Shown here: positions 1 through 11,945 of the stretch, piece after piece
How positions within the stretch are numbered: the stretch's first letter is position 1
Layout of the letters: each line of letters starts with the position of its first letter
Source of the DNA: Paraescarpia echinospica
Taxonomy: Eukaryota > Annelida > Polychaeta > Sabellida > Siboglinidae
Direction: 5' to 3'
NCBI GenBank assembly: GCA_020002185.1
Contig: CM034531.1
Coordinates: 82,835,608-82,899,607 of the forward strand
DNA: 64,000 nt
Program-made: the position numbers and the translations under genes
Notes under the pieces: generated by a model
Databases searched by the model: none
Told to the model about the DNA's origin: nothing
The model's input: the letters and a program-made list of their open reading frames with translations, nothing else

Positions 1-2731
1 GATATCCTCTTCCCGCGCTAGCGAGCTTCAATGAGCAGCTTGCAGGCTGCAACATCTTCAGCAAAATCGACTTGCGCCAAGCCTTTCAGCAAGTTCGTGT
101 CGACGAGGCGTCCCAACTGAAAACGGCCATTATAACAACCATTGGTCTATTTAAATTCTTGCGGATGCCATACGGACTTAAAAATGCGGCTCAGTGTTTT
201 CAGCGTAATGTCCACCAGCTTCTGGGCGACCTTCCATTTGCTTGTTTCATCTACATGGATGATATCATCATTGGCAGCAATGGGAAGGAGGATCACATTC
301 GAGACTTGCGCAGCCTCTTCCAGCGACTTAAGGAAAAGGGTCTCCTTCTCAACAACAAGAAATGCCAACTGGGTCGGACGTCGCTCACGTTTCTCGGACA
401 CTTCGTGGATTCCAGTGGAATTTCGATCCCAGCAAACCGAGTAGAAGTCATCAAGAAGTACCCAGTACCCAAGATACTCATAGACCTAGAGCGTTTTCTG
501 GGCATCTGTGCTTTCTTCCATCGTTTTGTAAGACACGCGTCAGGAAAGATCGCACCGCTAGCCAAGCTCAAAAACATATCGAGGCAAAAGGCGTTCGACG
601 AGACCTGGCTTCCGATTCACGATCAAGCATTTGCTTCCATTAAAGACGCGGTCGCGAACGCAACTCTACTTGTTCATCCGTTGCCGTCTTCTCCAACTGA
701 AATCTGGTGTGACGCGTCGAACACAGCAATCGGCGCTGTTCTCATGCAATTCCAGCGTGGCATGTGGAAGCCACTGAGCTACTGGAGCAAGCAGCTGAAT
801 AAAGCGCAGTGCGGCTATTCAGCCACCGACCGAGAACTCATAGCCGTGTCGTACGCAGTGGACAAGTTCCGGTCCTATCTGGAAGGCCAGCCGATTGTCG
901 TCCGGACCGACCACCTTCCTCTCGTCGGCTCGCTGACAAAGAAGGCAGATACGGCGCTCCCGATTCCACGGCGACATCTGCTCAAGATCGCGCAGTTCAT
1001 TGATCAGCTGTACTACTTGAAGGGCGTGCGGAATGTCGTTGCTGACGCCTTGTCACGCATCACTTTACAGCCGAATAATGATGTCGCTATACATCACGAA
1101 TACACCGCTTCAGACAACAATTTGTTGGAGGATTCACTGCCTGACGAAGGGTCACCTCAAGCGTTGGCTGACGATGTGTTGGTCGACGATACGTTTTTGT
1201 CCCTGCTCCATAAGCAACGTGGCCTAATACGACGACAACTCAACGCACCGACGTTTGTTCCGGCAACGACACCGACGACGGTAGACAGTTCGGTAGCATG
1301 CTCTGATCCGAATCCCGTCAGGGATGACCCGACCATCGCTTCCGCCACATCAAGTGACAGCTGTGCTTCATCGGTCCGCGCATGCAACGCCATTTTCGCG
1401 CAGCAGCCGACGACCGTCGCTCAGTTACCGGCAGCTCAACAAATGCGCGATGAACAGGAACGTGATGTGTCGTTACAGAAGTGGATCAAGCACCACGGAA
1501 TGTCGTCGTCCAAGTTCATGCCTCGATTAGTGGAGTTCGAAAACGGGAAACATGTCACCGCCAACCATACGCGCGTTCTCGTTCCTACGTCCTTACAACG
1601 CGCCGTATTTGACAGTCTACACCGCTTATCACACCCAGGGGTCAAGGCTGGTATGGTGCTGATTACGCGGACCTACTGGTGGCATGGCATTGGGAAGGAC
1701 ATTACAAAATGGACAAGATCGTGCGAAGCCTGCCAGAAGGCTAAAGTTCACAATCACGCAAAGACATCTCTGGTGCGCTTGCCTGCACCAACTAAGCGCT
1801 TCAGTCACGTACAAGTAGATCTAGTCGGTCCACTGAATCCAGCATGCGAAGGGAAAAACACTCTCCTAACCGTGATTGACAGATGGACTGGCTGGCCAGA
1901 AGCTTTCCCGATGACGATGTATGGTGACGCTGCAAATTCGAAAGCTTGTGCGACAATGCTAGTGCGTCAGTGGATTGCCAGATGGGGAGTACCGGACGTC
2001 ATAACGTCTGATCGTGGTTCCCAGTTCGTCTCGGATTTCTGGCGTGAGATTTGTCAACTTATGGGAATCACACGCGACTTCCATCTATCACCCCCAGCAT
2101 AACGGCAAGGTCGAGCGCATGCACCGCTGTCTAAAGAACGCCTTACGTGCTCGTCTTCTGGGCAAGTCGAATTGGATGGCTGATTTGCCCTGGGTAATGA
2201 TCGGTCTGCGCGCGGCGTCAAACCTGGACACGGCTGCTGATCCTTGTAACGGGTCAGCAGCCGGCACTACCAGGACAGCTGGTAGTACAACGCACCAACA
2301 TCAACGACGCGTCAGTGTACGGAAGGGAGTTGGCATCGGCTATGTCAGCCCAGCGATTCACGGAAAACCCATGGCATGGCAAGGAGAAGACACGTGCCAA
2401 GGTTCCGCAGGACTTGTGGACCACGCGGCAGGTACTGGTGCGAGCGGACAAAATACAGCCTTCGTTGGAGCCGAAGTATACCGGTCCGTTTCGTGTGCTT
2501 CGCCGCTGGGCCAAGGTGTTCCGTGTTCGAATGGAGCATCAAGACGATACCGTGTCGATAGACAGACTGCGTGCTTTCTATGAAGACGAGCGTGACGACA
2601 GCCATCAGCAGTCAGCCCCAGACGCCGTGGCAGAGATGCAACCTAACGCAGGACTTGACCCCGACGAGTGGCCAACTCTGAATAGTCGACCCAAAAGAAC
2701 TGTGCGACGACCTAATCGTCTCGGTTTTTGA
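1..2731 (+). pseudogene. Ty3/gypsy retrotransposon pol fragment (RT, RNase H, integrase), frameshifted
   Basis: The reading frame is open from base 3, inside the reverse transcriptase, so the 5' part (gag, protease, start of RT) lies outside the window. The RT catalytic YMDD is at 252-263. RNase H follows, with a CDAS motif near 705 and a TDRE motif near 823. The integrase H2C2 zinc finger is at about 1617-1745 and the catalytic aspartates are near 1816 and 2010. The first frame stops at 2102. The integrase glutamate region (YHPQHNGK, near 2095-2115) continues in another frame, and after a second shift near 2245 the C-terminal part runs in the frame ending at 2731. The order RT-RH-IN identifies Ty3/gypsy; no chromodomain is seen. 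Two shifts make it a dead copy unless they are sequence errors. Confidence 0.93.
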
Positions 2732-2780
2732 ACTCTAAAATTGTTCATTGTAAACCGCTACCAATGTTGCTGGCGCGGGG

Positions 2781-2900
2781 TATATGTAGAGACTATAGAA
2801 ATGAACATACAGTGTTTGTTTATATGTAGAGACTATAGAAATGAACATACAGTGTTTGTTTATATATAGAGACTATAGAAATGAACATACAGTGTTGGTT
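2781..2900. repeat. Three tandem copies of a 40-bp unit, probably inside the gypsy 3' LTR
   Basis: Units at 2781-2820, 2821-2860 and 2861-2900 are almost identical. The third differs by a G-to-A change and a T-to-G change. They begin right after a G-rich stretch (GGCGCGGGG, 2772-2780) that could be the polypurine tract. A possible LTR runs from TGTAGAGA at about 2785 to TGTTACA at about 2974, but no second LTR is in the window to prove it. Confidence 0.8.
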
Positions 2901-2999
2901 GTGATATAGGAAGTCAACAAACCTACAATTATCGTAAGTTACCGTTCGTCTATTGCTCTATTAAACTTGTTACACGCTACGCGAATTGCAGTCACTATA

Positions 3000-3006
3000 A
3001 CTACTA

Positions 3007-3037
<31 letters not shown>

Positions 3038-3049
3038 TTACTACTACTG

Positions 3050-3112
<63 letters not shown>

Positions 3113-3113
3113 A
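3000..3113. repeat. (ACT)n microsatellite
   Basis: About 110 bases of ACT/TAC trinucleotides with a few substitutions, 26 bases after the putative end of the gypsy LTR. A shorter array of the same unit is at 3461-3512. Confidence 0.95.
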
Positions 3114-4771
3114 TGATATAAACATGCTGGTTTCATAAAAATTTGAAGAATTATTTGCGAAAGATATCCATATTGTAACTCCGTATCACTTATTTTGTTC
3201 ATGTTATGCAAATAAATTGTCAGAAAAGTTGGTTTTAATTAATTACTTACAGTTTCAATACAAAAACACAGCGCCGCGCGAAAAGTTTGGTAACAGCGTT
3301 TACCGTACTAGCTGTCATAGCCATTTAAAAAGGTATGTTGGTGCACGTGGCGTAATTGCCTTGGGAAGTCACGCTCAATTCTTGTTAGTCAAACACAGAG
3401 ATCAGCAGCCAGATCTCGCTGACGGATTCTGGTGTCGGTCGAACAACGACCCCGTCAATATACTACTACTACCATTACCACTACCACTACTACTACTACT
3501 ACTACAACTAGCAAAATGCCCGTCCCCTGACGGAATAACTTGATAGTTCATACGGTAAAGTCGTGATTGTAATATTTATTAAATGTTAGAAAACACACAG
3601 CATCTGTTACTTAAATACATTGACGCGCTCACGATGGTTTCAACACACGTTAAACGTCGACAAATAGTATTCGTATTGGTATTGGCATGATGATTGACGT
3701 AAGCCTATTGTCTTGGCATAATGATAGACGTACGTCATTGTCTCAGTTTTCTAGTCAGGGACCGTTTAAAAAAAAAAGTGTCCACCGAGCGCGTTCTTCG
3801 CGATATGTTTTCGCAACATTGTTGTGTGAACTTCGTCGCCTGGTGGCGCTCCGCCCGTTAACGACATTTCATAAAACGCAGATAATCATCAGGAGGATCC
3901 GGTCGTCAGACCAAAGGTTGTTAATATTATACAATCGCGGGCCACTTCACGATCGTAGAAATTTGCATGCAAAACTTTCTTTGGAGATTAAGCGCAGAAT
4001 GATGTCACTTCCAATTGTTATAGTAATTATGGTGAACGCAAAAGTTAGCGTTAGAGAAATACGAAATTGTGTTGCGATCGAATTAGAGTATGTGGAAGAA
4101 CACGATGTTTCGTTTCCTATCAAGAAAGGATGACTATATCAAGATGGTGTGTTTACTGTGTGCTATAATGTACAAGGACAGCGCAATTGTACAAGGATTC
4201 CTCAGTACCGAATGTAGAGAATCTACTTGTAATCGAGCTTGCGTATGCGGTTAACGTTTTCTTCTTGCACGGCTGGAAGCTCGGTCGCTAAACTTTCAGG
4301 GAAATATATGACCCGTAAAATAGGACGTAAGATCAATATCTTTTTCAAAAATATCCCATATATGTCAAGATTCTCACCTTTGATGGGATAAATGTGTTGT
4401 TCGGAATGTAAAACGTAACGTGCGTGTAACACGTAAAACGTAACCTAATAATCTCAAGAACCACACGCGCCCGGCAAATACTTCGGAAAACAGCCCCAGC
4501 GTTATGGACTTGGCAACAAGAAGTTGACGCTAACACAATAATGCTTATGTCTGCCGTCTTGCCAATACCAGAGCAATAGGAATATGATTTGACAATTCTA
4601 CACTATAACGGCTGCGGCCTATCGATGGACATGAACTTCACATTCTCTCCGACCTTCGTCATTTTGAACAAATAACGAATATCTGCGAGCGCATTGCGGT
4701 AACGATGCTGTGTGTTTTCTAACATTTAGTAAATATTACTATCACGAATGCCATCTATCAAGGAATCCCGT
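3114..4771. other. No recognisable gene
   Basis: Two short open frames (3217-3543 and 3687-4133, + strand) have no recognisable domain, and the first runs through the trinucleotide repeat at 3461-3512. I see no RNA gene here. It may be the upstream flank of, or an intron in, the polycystin gene. Confidence 0.5.
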
Positions 4772-5515
4772 CTAGCGGAGTGGCTTAAGTCCACATTTTA
4801 ATGATATCGGGACAAGCTGGACCAAATCACAAAATTTGGCACATTTCAACCATACAAAACTATTGAGAGGGGGGTGCCCGTTATATATGTACTTGTGTTG
4901 GGTCGGGCATTTTTGATTTATGCAAATTAGTACATTATCCAATGGAAAGGACTGTTTTCAAATATTAAAGCCTTTCATACCATTTAAGACAATAATTGAA
5001 GTGTCGATATTTAGGATGAAATGAATTATAACATTATTAATATTCGTGGAACGCAGTAGCGCAGCGGTATGAGCTCCGGACTCTCGACTAAAAGAACGAG
5101 GGTTCGAATCCTGTGCGGCGGTGTCGAACCTTGGGCAAGTTCGTTTACTCTACATTGCTTCAGCTCACTCAGCTATATGAATGAGTACCTGGCTATAGAC
5201 GGTGGTTGTTATTTGTGTACGAATAATGTTCGCGCATCAGTTGCAGCGTGGCTGAATGCTTCCCAGAGAAGTCGAGATGGTGTCCGATTGAACAGGTCTG
5301 CCAGGAAAAGCGCTTTGAACAGTCCTGAGGACTGGATCCTGCGTTATATTAGAACTTACCTTTTACATTTTTTTTACTTCGACCTTGACGTGACATTCAC
5401 CTTGACCTTTAAAAACGGGCCCTTCCCAAACGTTTTGTTTGGTCCTAAGGTATAACTGTGCCAAATTCGGTGCTTTGGTCCAACGTGTCACGATCATTCT
5501 CTTAAGCCACTCCTG
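4772..5515. mobile_element. MITE-like non-autonomous DNA transposon with ~70-bp imperfect terminal inverted repeats
   Basis: The left end (from about 4774, GGAGTGGCTTAAG) is repeated inverted at the right end (CTTAAGCCACTCC, to about 5513). The match continues inward: a TGGACCAAA...AATTTGGCAC block at about 4809-4842 has its reverse complement at about 5458-5485. Both ends abut a TA dinucleotide, consistent with a TA target duplication as in Tc1/mariner-type MITEs. There is no transposase frame. The interior carries a tRNA-like SINE segment (5048-5225). Confidence 0.7.
5048..5225 (+). repeat. tRNA-derived SINE segment with pol III A and B boxes
   Basis: A box-A-like sequence (GTAGCGCAGCGG, about 5056-5067) and a perfect box B (GGTTCGAATCC, 5100-5110) are spaced as in a tRNA head. 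The acceptor stem does not close properly, so this is not a functional tRNA gene. A GC-poor body follows (CATTGCTTCAG...GAGTACCTGG, about 5153-5193), similar in style to the conserved central domains of marine-invertebrate SINEs. That last comparison is from memory and is only suggestive. Confidence 0.65.
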
Positions 5516-5619
5516 TAATCAGGTGACGGGCATGTTTGCTAGTATATTACAATTATGATTGGGCATTAGAGCGAAAGGTGTACGCACGTACACCATTTGC
5601 CCCACAGTACTCTAAACAG

Positions 5620-5975
5620 CTACAGTGACAATGGCGGCACTTGCGTCTTCGTCTCGGTATATATCTTGTTGTTTGATAGTGAACGACACTGACTATGTGT
5701 CGATGGTGAGAAAGGAGCAGCGCTTTGAAAGACTACCACCGAAGTACATGTATAATCTGCCGGAACCTGCCGATGTCAGGCAAGCCAGACACATATTGCA
5801 GAAAGAGGACAAAATGTGGCACACGATTGAAAACTCGGCGATTGGATTGTGTTTACTCGTTCTCGTTGTCGTCATCGCCTACAGGACTATAGACCGCTCG
5901 GCGTTCTACATAAACAAGTCGATTTCCGACATGTTTGTTACATCGCGATATTCCGGCGAATTGGCATTATCTGAG
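5620..5975 (+). CDS. Polycystin-family channel, exon with first transmembrane segment of the channel domain
   Basis: The frame is open from 5616, with an ATG at 5631 and acceptor-like AGs at 5618-5619 and 5624-5625. In PKD1-like proteins this region is internal, so I favour an internal exon. The peptide has a basic/acidic helix (ADVRQARHILQKEDKMW) followed by a hydrophobic segment (about residues 70-87) and then RTIDRSAFYINKSISDMF. This is the arrangement at the first helix of the polycystin channel domain, just before the extracellular TOP domain. The exon ends at CTGAG|GTATTG in phase 0. The next exon starts in phase 0, so the join is clean and continues the family motif. The role would be subunit of a cation-permeable or receptor-coupled membrane channel. 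Upstream exons would lie left of here and were not recognised. Confidence 0.8.
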
Positions 5976-6370
5976 GTATTGCAGTCAACCGTATGTTTGC
6001 AGTCCATAGCTTGAATTTACTATTTTCTTTTAAGAGGTTGACATTTAACGATCAATCTTGAACTTGATAATATGTAAGCCAATTATATTTGAGCCGTAGC
6101 AAATGAAATTAGGTGTTCCTCTTGTTTTCTCATATTATCTCCACCTTTTTTGTCATCACTGATTCAGTAAAGCAAATTCCGTTGCGAATGCCCGGCTAAT
6201 AGTTTAAGTTCAGTGGGAGGTCCATATCCATTCCGTACCACTGTCCACCATTCCTAAATATCACCTTACTTCGACATGCCTGGCTTTGGAACTACCTGTT
6301 TCGTATTATTCACTTTTCAACAAAAAAAAAATATATATATATTAACTTTTGACATTCATCTGTGTTTCAG
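5976..6370 (+). other. Short polycystin intron
   Basis: A 395-bp GT...AG intron, AT-rich, with a T-rich tract and TTTCAG before the acceptor. It contains a poly-A/(TA)n run at about 6322-6342. No other feature seen. Confidence 0.7.
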
Positions 6371-6496
6371 GTGAGAACGCGAGGTGATGTTTGGCGCTAC
6401 CTAGAGGAGACAATCGTGCCATCGTTTCACTATAACAAATCCCAATACACGGCAGATGAGGCGAACGTCTTAGTAGGTTCGGCCATTGTTCGCCAG
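6371..6496 (+). CDS. Polycystin-family channel, second visible exon (start of extracellular TOP domain)
   Basis: The acceptor TGTGTTTCAG ends at 6370. The peptide VRTRGDVWRYLEETIVPSF matches the family pattern in which a valine-threonine stretch is followed by an aromatic-rich helix and a proline. The exon ends with VGSAIVRQVRV, equivalent to the conserved RQLRV motif of polycystins. A donor CAG|GTTAGG at 6496/6497 gives 126 nt, phase 0. Reading on gives VRVHPG, closer to the family, so a donor at 6516/6517 (CAA|GTATCA) is the alternative. Neither phase matches the acceptor at 33766, so a small exon may be missing or the true donor differs. The terminus of a hAT-like element begins about 50 bases downstream. 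Confidence 0.8.
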
Positions 6497-6548
6497 GTTA
6501 GGGTACACCCTGGCAAGTATCATTGTTGTCGGTACCATTTGTATGTAT

Positions 6549-7365
6549 AAGCGGTTCCCAAACTGGGGTACGGGTTCCCCCGGAGGTACGCGAGAGGTTT
6601 TCCAAGGGGTACGCGAAGGGTTGGCTGAAAGTAAGGATTTCACCATCTTGTGTGCAACTGGTGGTCCCCCTTTGCACCAAAGACGGATAATTCAAGGAAG
6701 AGACTTCAAAGATACTTCATCCCGTAGAATTCACTAAGAAGGGCGAGGGCATCTTCCGAAGTCTCCAATTTTTTGGGGCTGAGGGATTATTGTGGGACAA
6801 TGTGCCAGTGAGTGCGTGGACGGTGTGCTGGCCATTCGTAGCAGGTTTTCCCTAATGAATCAAGTATGTGACATATTTCACGATTCAAATATACTTCACT
6901 GCACTATCCACCGATACGCTGTCGCATCAAAGGTAGTTCCACCAGAGCTAAGAGCATACTTTGATGATGTTGTCACTTTGTAAATACCACCAAATCCAAC
7001 GCTCTCAGTACTCGATTCTGCGTTAGCCAAGAGTTGCGTGCTGACCAAGAGACGCAGCTCTTCCACATCGCGATCTATTCACTGTCACGGAGAACATGGA
7101 ACTAAAGAGGAATGGCTAAAAGATGAAATCACCGAATTGTTTGACCACTTCTATAAGGCAGTCTCAAAAATTCGTGGAGAAACTATAAGAAAAAGGCTAA
7201 GTCTTGAAGCTGGCTTACTTAAACTACGAACATTCATTGTGAAGCTGGAGTTGTGGGAGGCCAACGTCAACAACTTAAACTTCAACATTTCTGATCATCT
7301 CAAGGCAGCGTTATGTGATGAAGAAGTTGTGAAAGGAAACATGGGGCAACTTGTGTAGGCGCACG
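6549..7365 (+). mobile_element. Decayed hAT-superfamily element (ZBED/SCAND3-like transposase fragment)
   Basis: The left end reads AGCGGTTCCCAAACTGGGG followed by a G/C-rich GGTACGCG repeat, which is the typical terminal sequence of Charlie/ZBED-type hAT elements. Translated pieces at 6792-6983 (CTDG-type motif decayed to SECVDG, then HCTIHRYAVASKVVPPEL) and 7038-7358 (LTKRRS... then a FIVKLELWEANV segment) match the RNase-H-like transposase core found in ZBED5/FAM200/SCAND3 proteins: the Cys/His helix and the asparagine-rich region after it. Stops and at least two frame changes break it. I did not find the right terminal inverted repeat, so the element is truncated, possibly at the foldback element that starts at about 7472. 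Confidence 0.7.
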
Positions 7366-7489
7366 TACCTGTCGTCAATGTCAAACGTAATTCCAAACTA
7401 ACTAACGGATCTGCATGCGAAAGATGCAACTTTTCTCTGAGACCCGTCCAATATCCTGTAAGTTGCTTTCCGGACAGGCGTGTGTTACA

Positions 7490-7610
7490 ACCGATAATGT
7501 AATAATCGACCGGTAATGTAATAAATCGACCGGTAATGTAAGAAATCGGCCGGTAATGTAATAATCGATCGGTAATATAATAAACCGACTGGTAATGTAA
7601 TAAAAACGAC
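7490..7610 (+). repeat. ~20-bp minisatellite, left arm of foldback element
   Basis: Six degenerate copies of an ATCGACCGGTAATGTAATA-type unit. Its mirror image is at 11826-11945 on the opposite strand. Confidence 0.9.
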
Positions 7611-8949
7611 TATGTTCATTATGATGACGATGATAATGAAGGTGATGATGGTGATGGTAGTAATGATAACGAAGAGAGCGATGACGAGGATGATAAATGA
7701 TTACGATGACGATGACGGGGAAATGAAGACACTTAAGGGGTCACCTTAGTAATGATGATGATTATAACGATGATGATTATGGTGAAGGTGATGATGATGA
7801 TAATCATTATGATGAAGATGAAGACGTCGAGGGTCATTATTGTTACGATCATGAGGACGACGACAATGACATCCTCAACCTCACCATTTTCCTGGACCTC
7901 GTTGTCATCACGTACACCTTTATAACGGCTAGCCATGCTGACATCCTGTTGATCTTCACTAAAGTACACTTAACAAGGATTCTCAGAACAAGTCAGCCGT
8001 TTGTTTTCTGGGAGAACACACGGAATGCCGTTCAAATAACCTCCCAGGTAACCCAGTAACTACATGTCAGCAAACAATAGGACCGAATCAGAAAGTGTGG
8101 CAGGGAAGGCGGGGGGGGGGCTGAATAAAGGGGTCACCTCAACAACAACAACTCAGAATTAAGGGATCATCTCAAACAAATATTTAAAGATCATTAAAGC
8201 AGGCTTACAAATGAAATACCTGATCATCATTTGATCAAATTAAGGGGTTATCTCAAACAATAATTTTATAAAGAAAATTTCAAAATACTATGTTAACGAT
8301 TGATATGTTTTTTAAATGATCACCTTAAGGGTAATGGGTAATCTCAAACTAATAATAATAATTATTATTATAAAAAGAGCAGTTGAAACAATTAAATGGT
8401 AATCCAAAAAACTAAGTTACGGTTCAGTGTAGTTTCACTCGACTTCATTCATATGAACGAATAAGGAGCACCTATTTTATCTTAATATATGCCTATTTTT
8501 AAGGGATTATATAAAAAGCAATTTTTTTAAGAATAATCTAAAGAGGAGTCATTAAGATGTCATTTCATAATTGCTAACTAACTGCTCATCTCAACACACG
8601 ATATGGGCATCTCATAAAATCAAGTGATCTTCTCGAAAAAAAACCTTAGTTAAATTAGGGGGACATCTCATAACAAGGCATGGTTCTTCTAAAAAAAGTA
8701 CCGTTACAAAATATGTTAGAAATCATTAACACATTAACGAGCTGATAGTCCCTACAAATTAAATGATCATCTAAAAAAGTAATGGATCATTTCCAAAATA
8801 GACGCGTTGATTAAAAATAATCGGCTGATCATCTCAACACATTAAGGGATCATATCAAAACAATAATGGTCATCTCTCAATTAAGGGTTTTCTCACAAAA
8901 GTCATATCAAAAATATAAATGTTCAATAAAACGAACAAGCTGATCGTCT

Positions 8950-9030
8950 CAATAAATTAAAATAATAATGATACAATTTATTTGTATAGCGCCCGAATCA
9001 ATCTGATTGCTCTCAGGCGCTTTACACGCA
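8950..9030 (+). repeat. Short interspersed fragment with a TTTATTTGTATAGCGC signature
   Basis: The stretch TTTATTTGTATAGCGCC...GGCGCTTTACA contains a GCGCC/GGCGC inverted pair. It resembles a common 3'-end signature of short repeats in marine animals. It interrupts the foldback element's own repeats and may be a separate small insertion. Confidence 0.4.
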
Positions 9031-11825
9031 TGTACACGTAACTATTTAGAATTGTATTATAGACAGAAACAAAAATCATTCTAAAATGTATTCCATAGAA
9101 TAATAAATAAAACATTCATTACATAATTATTAGATAATTATTAAAGATCATCTTAGCATAAGACAGGGTCATCTCACAAATAAAGAGGTCTTCTCAACTA
9201 AGTTAAGGGACCGTTTTAAAACATAACAATATTTACTAAAATTAACTGGCTGATCATGTCCAGGGATCATCGTAAAACATTACGGGGTCCTCAAATAAAA
9301 TATAAGGGACTTCTCAAAAACGTTATGGTGTCGTTTCACACAAAAAAAAACTGACCGTCCCAATAATTTTAGAAGACCATCATAACATTAAATGGTCATC
9401 TTATAAAATAAAATGGTTTTCGCAAAAACGCTAAGGAATCATTTAAAAAATAGATGTGCTGTTAAAATATTTGGCTGATCATCGCAACACATTAAGGGGT
9501 TATCTTAGCAAATACGTAGTTATCTCTTAATAAAGTGGTTTTCTCAAACGACTTAGGGAAAACTCAAAATGTAATGTTAAGGAGTAATATTATAAAAAGT
9601 ATTAGAAACTGAAGGATAATCTCAAAATAATAATAATAATAACGAAGATCAGCTTAAACAGATAAAGGAGTAATCTTTAAAAAATTAAGTTAAGTGTACT
9701 GTCTATCGATTAAAAAGTTCGCATAAACGAATAACGGGCATCTAATGTATTTTAAACAATATGCCTAATGGTAATATTAAGGAATTATCTCTCAAATATT
9801 GTAATCTCATTGAACATCATTCATACAAACAAATAACGAGCATCTAACGTCTTTTGAATATGCTTGATATTAAGGGATTATATCAAAAACAATTTAAAAG
9901 GAGTTATTAAGAGGTCGTTTTATAATGAAATAGCTAATCATCTCAACACGTGAAGGGGTCATCTCATAAAACCAAGTAATCTTCTACAAAAAAAATATCA
10001 AAGGAGTCACCTCATAAAAAAATGAGTTTTGTAAAAAGTATTATTACAAATTAACTAGTTGATCATCACAAATTAATGGGTCTTCTCAACAAAATTAAAG
10101 GGTCTTCTTAAAAATGTTAAGGGACCATTTCAAAAATAGATGTGTTGATTTCAAATAATTGGCAGATCGTATCAATACAGTAAGGGAGCATCTCAAAACA
10201 ATAAATGGTCATTTCACCATAAATGGGTTTTGTCAAATAGGTCATTTCAAAAATATAAACGTTTATTTAGAAACTGATCAATCAATTCAGTAAATTAAGT
10301 GATCATCTAAAAATACTGAGGTCATCTCATAAAATGGGGTCTACCCAAGAGCGGACGTGTGAGTACAACAAAACTACGAGCGGACGTCTTACTAGAATAC
10401 AGCTCTAAAATGGCGATTCTTCTCTTCCTCGACTGTGTGTTGCTAGTTTCCCTTTTCGTACATATTCGTACATTTTCGACATATACACTTCATTAACTAC
10501 TATAGAATCAAAGACAGGACTATAAGGAGGACGTTTCTAGTGTTTTCGACGTATTTTGCAAGAAAAATAAATTATATGTTTAGTTAGCACCAATACATCT
10601 ACCGCTGATATGTAGTAAATATCATTTGATTTTAGTTGCTAGTTATAGGAGTTATTTAAACAATTACGCGAGAGCAGCATAACATATAACTTGTAGTAAA
10701 AAAAATCATTTCAGACATTAAGCCGTAATCCCATAAATTGAAAGGTTTCTTTAAAATAAAAAGCATGATCACCTGAAAACATAAAATAACAAGCTCATTT
10801 TAGAGTACCTTCTTATTATATTTTAGATGGCCCTTTATGTTTTGATGGCCCCTTAAATTTAAGTTTTATATGATTTCTTACATATCTATTTTGGTGACAC
10901 TTAAATTTTACGAGATGACCCCTTAACTTTTGTCAGATGATCAGTTAGTTACTTTATTAAATTGCCATTACATGTTTCAAAATTATTCCATAATGTAATA
11001 ATAAAATCTGCTTAATTTATAAGATAACCCCTACATTTGCAGTAAACTAATTTATGTTGATAACCCTTTGGGTTTGTATTTTGCGATGAATTTTGACATA
11101 ATTCAAAGACCCATTCTTTTTATGAGGTGTCCCCTCGCCGTGTATAGAGATGACCAGCTCATAAAATGACCCCTTAATGACTTCTTTTTATATAATTCTT
11201 TAGATTGTTTTTGATATAATCCCTTAATATTAGGCATATTTAAAATACATTGGGTACTCGTTGTTCGTTTATATGAATGAAGTCGAATGAGATTACACTT
11301 AAGTTTAACTGATTTTTTTTAAAGATTACCCCTTAATTGTTGCAGCTGATCGTGAACGTCAACAGGGTGTCAGCATGGTTAGCCGTTAGGATGTCATTGT
11401 CGTCGTCCTAATCATCGTAATAATCATTACCCCCACGGTCATCATCTTTGCCATCATAATCATCATCATTGTCGTCGTCGTTATCGTAGTCATATTCATC
11501 AACACCTTCATATCACTAAGACGACGGCTTAATTATCTTCATCTTCTTCCTCCTCGCCATCAATAATATTTATTACCCTCATCATCATTGTCGTTATCAA
11601 CATTATTAGCATTGTCTTAATCATTATCATCATCATCGTAATAATCATAATCACCATCGTTATATTCATCATCATTACTAAGGTGACCCCTTAATTGTCT
11701 TCATTTTCCTCGTCATCGTCATCGTAATCATTTATCATCCTCGTCATCACTGTCTTCGTTATCATTATTAACATCATCATCATCACCTTCATTATCATTG
11801 TAATCATAAGTAACTTAGTCTTTTT

Positions 11826-11945
11826 TATTATATTACCGGTCTATTTATTACATTACCGGTCGATTATTGCATTACCGGTCGATTATTACATTACCGGTTG
11901 ATTTATTACATCACCGGTCGATTATTACATTACCGGTTGTAACAG
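11826..11945 (-). repeat. ~20-bp minisatellite, right arm of foldback element
   Basis: Copies of ATTACATTACCGGTCGATT, the reverse complement of the left-arm unit at 7490-7610. Confidence 0.9.

Noticed and set aside
3217..4133. Two + strand frames as genes
   Set aside because: No domain or splice evidence, and one passes through a trinucleotide repeat. I prefer non-coding.
4772..4795. tRNA-Ser-like start (CTAGCGGAGTGGCTTAAG)
   Set aside because: It is the tip of a terminal inverted repeat, and no T-arm follows within 80 bases.
5048..5125. tRNA gene
   Set aside because: A and B boxes are present, but the acceptor and anticodon stems do not pair well. The segment lies inside a MITE-like element with a SINE-like body.
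7490..7610. CRISPR-like array at the ~20-bp minisatellite
   Set aside because: Direct tandem units without unique spacers, in a eukaryotic repeat, with an inverted counterpart at 11826-11945.
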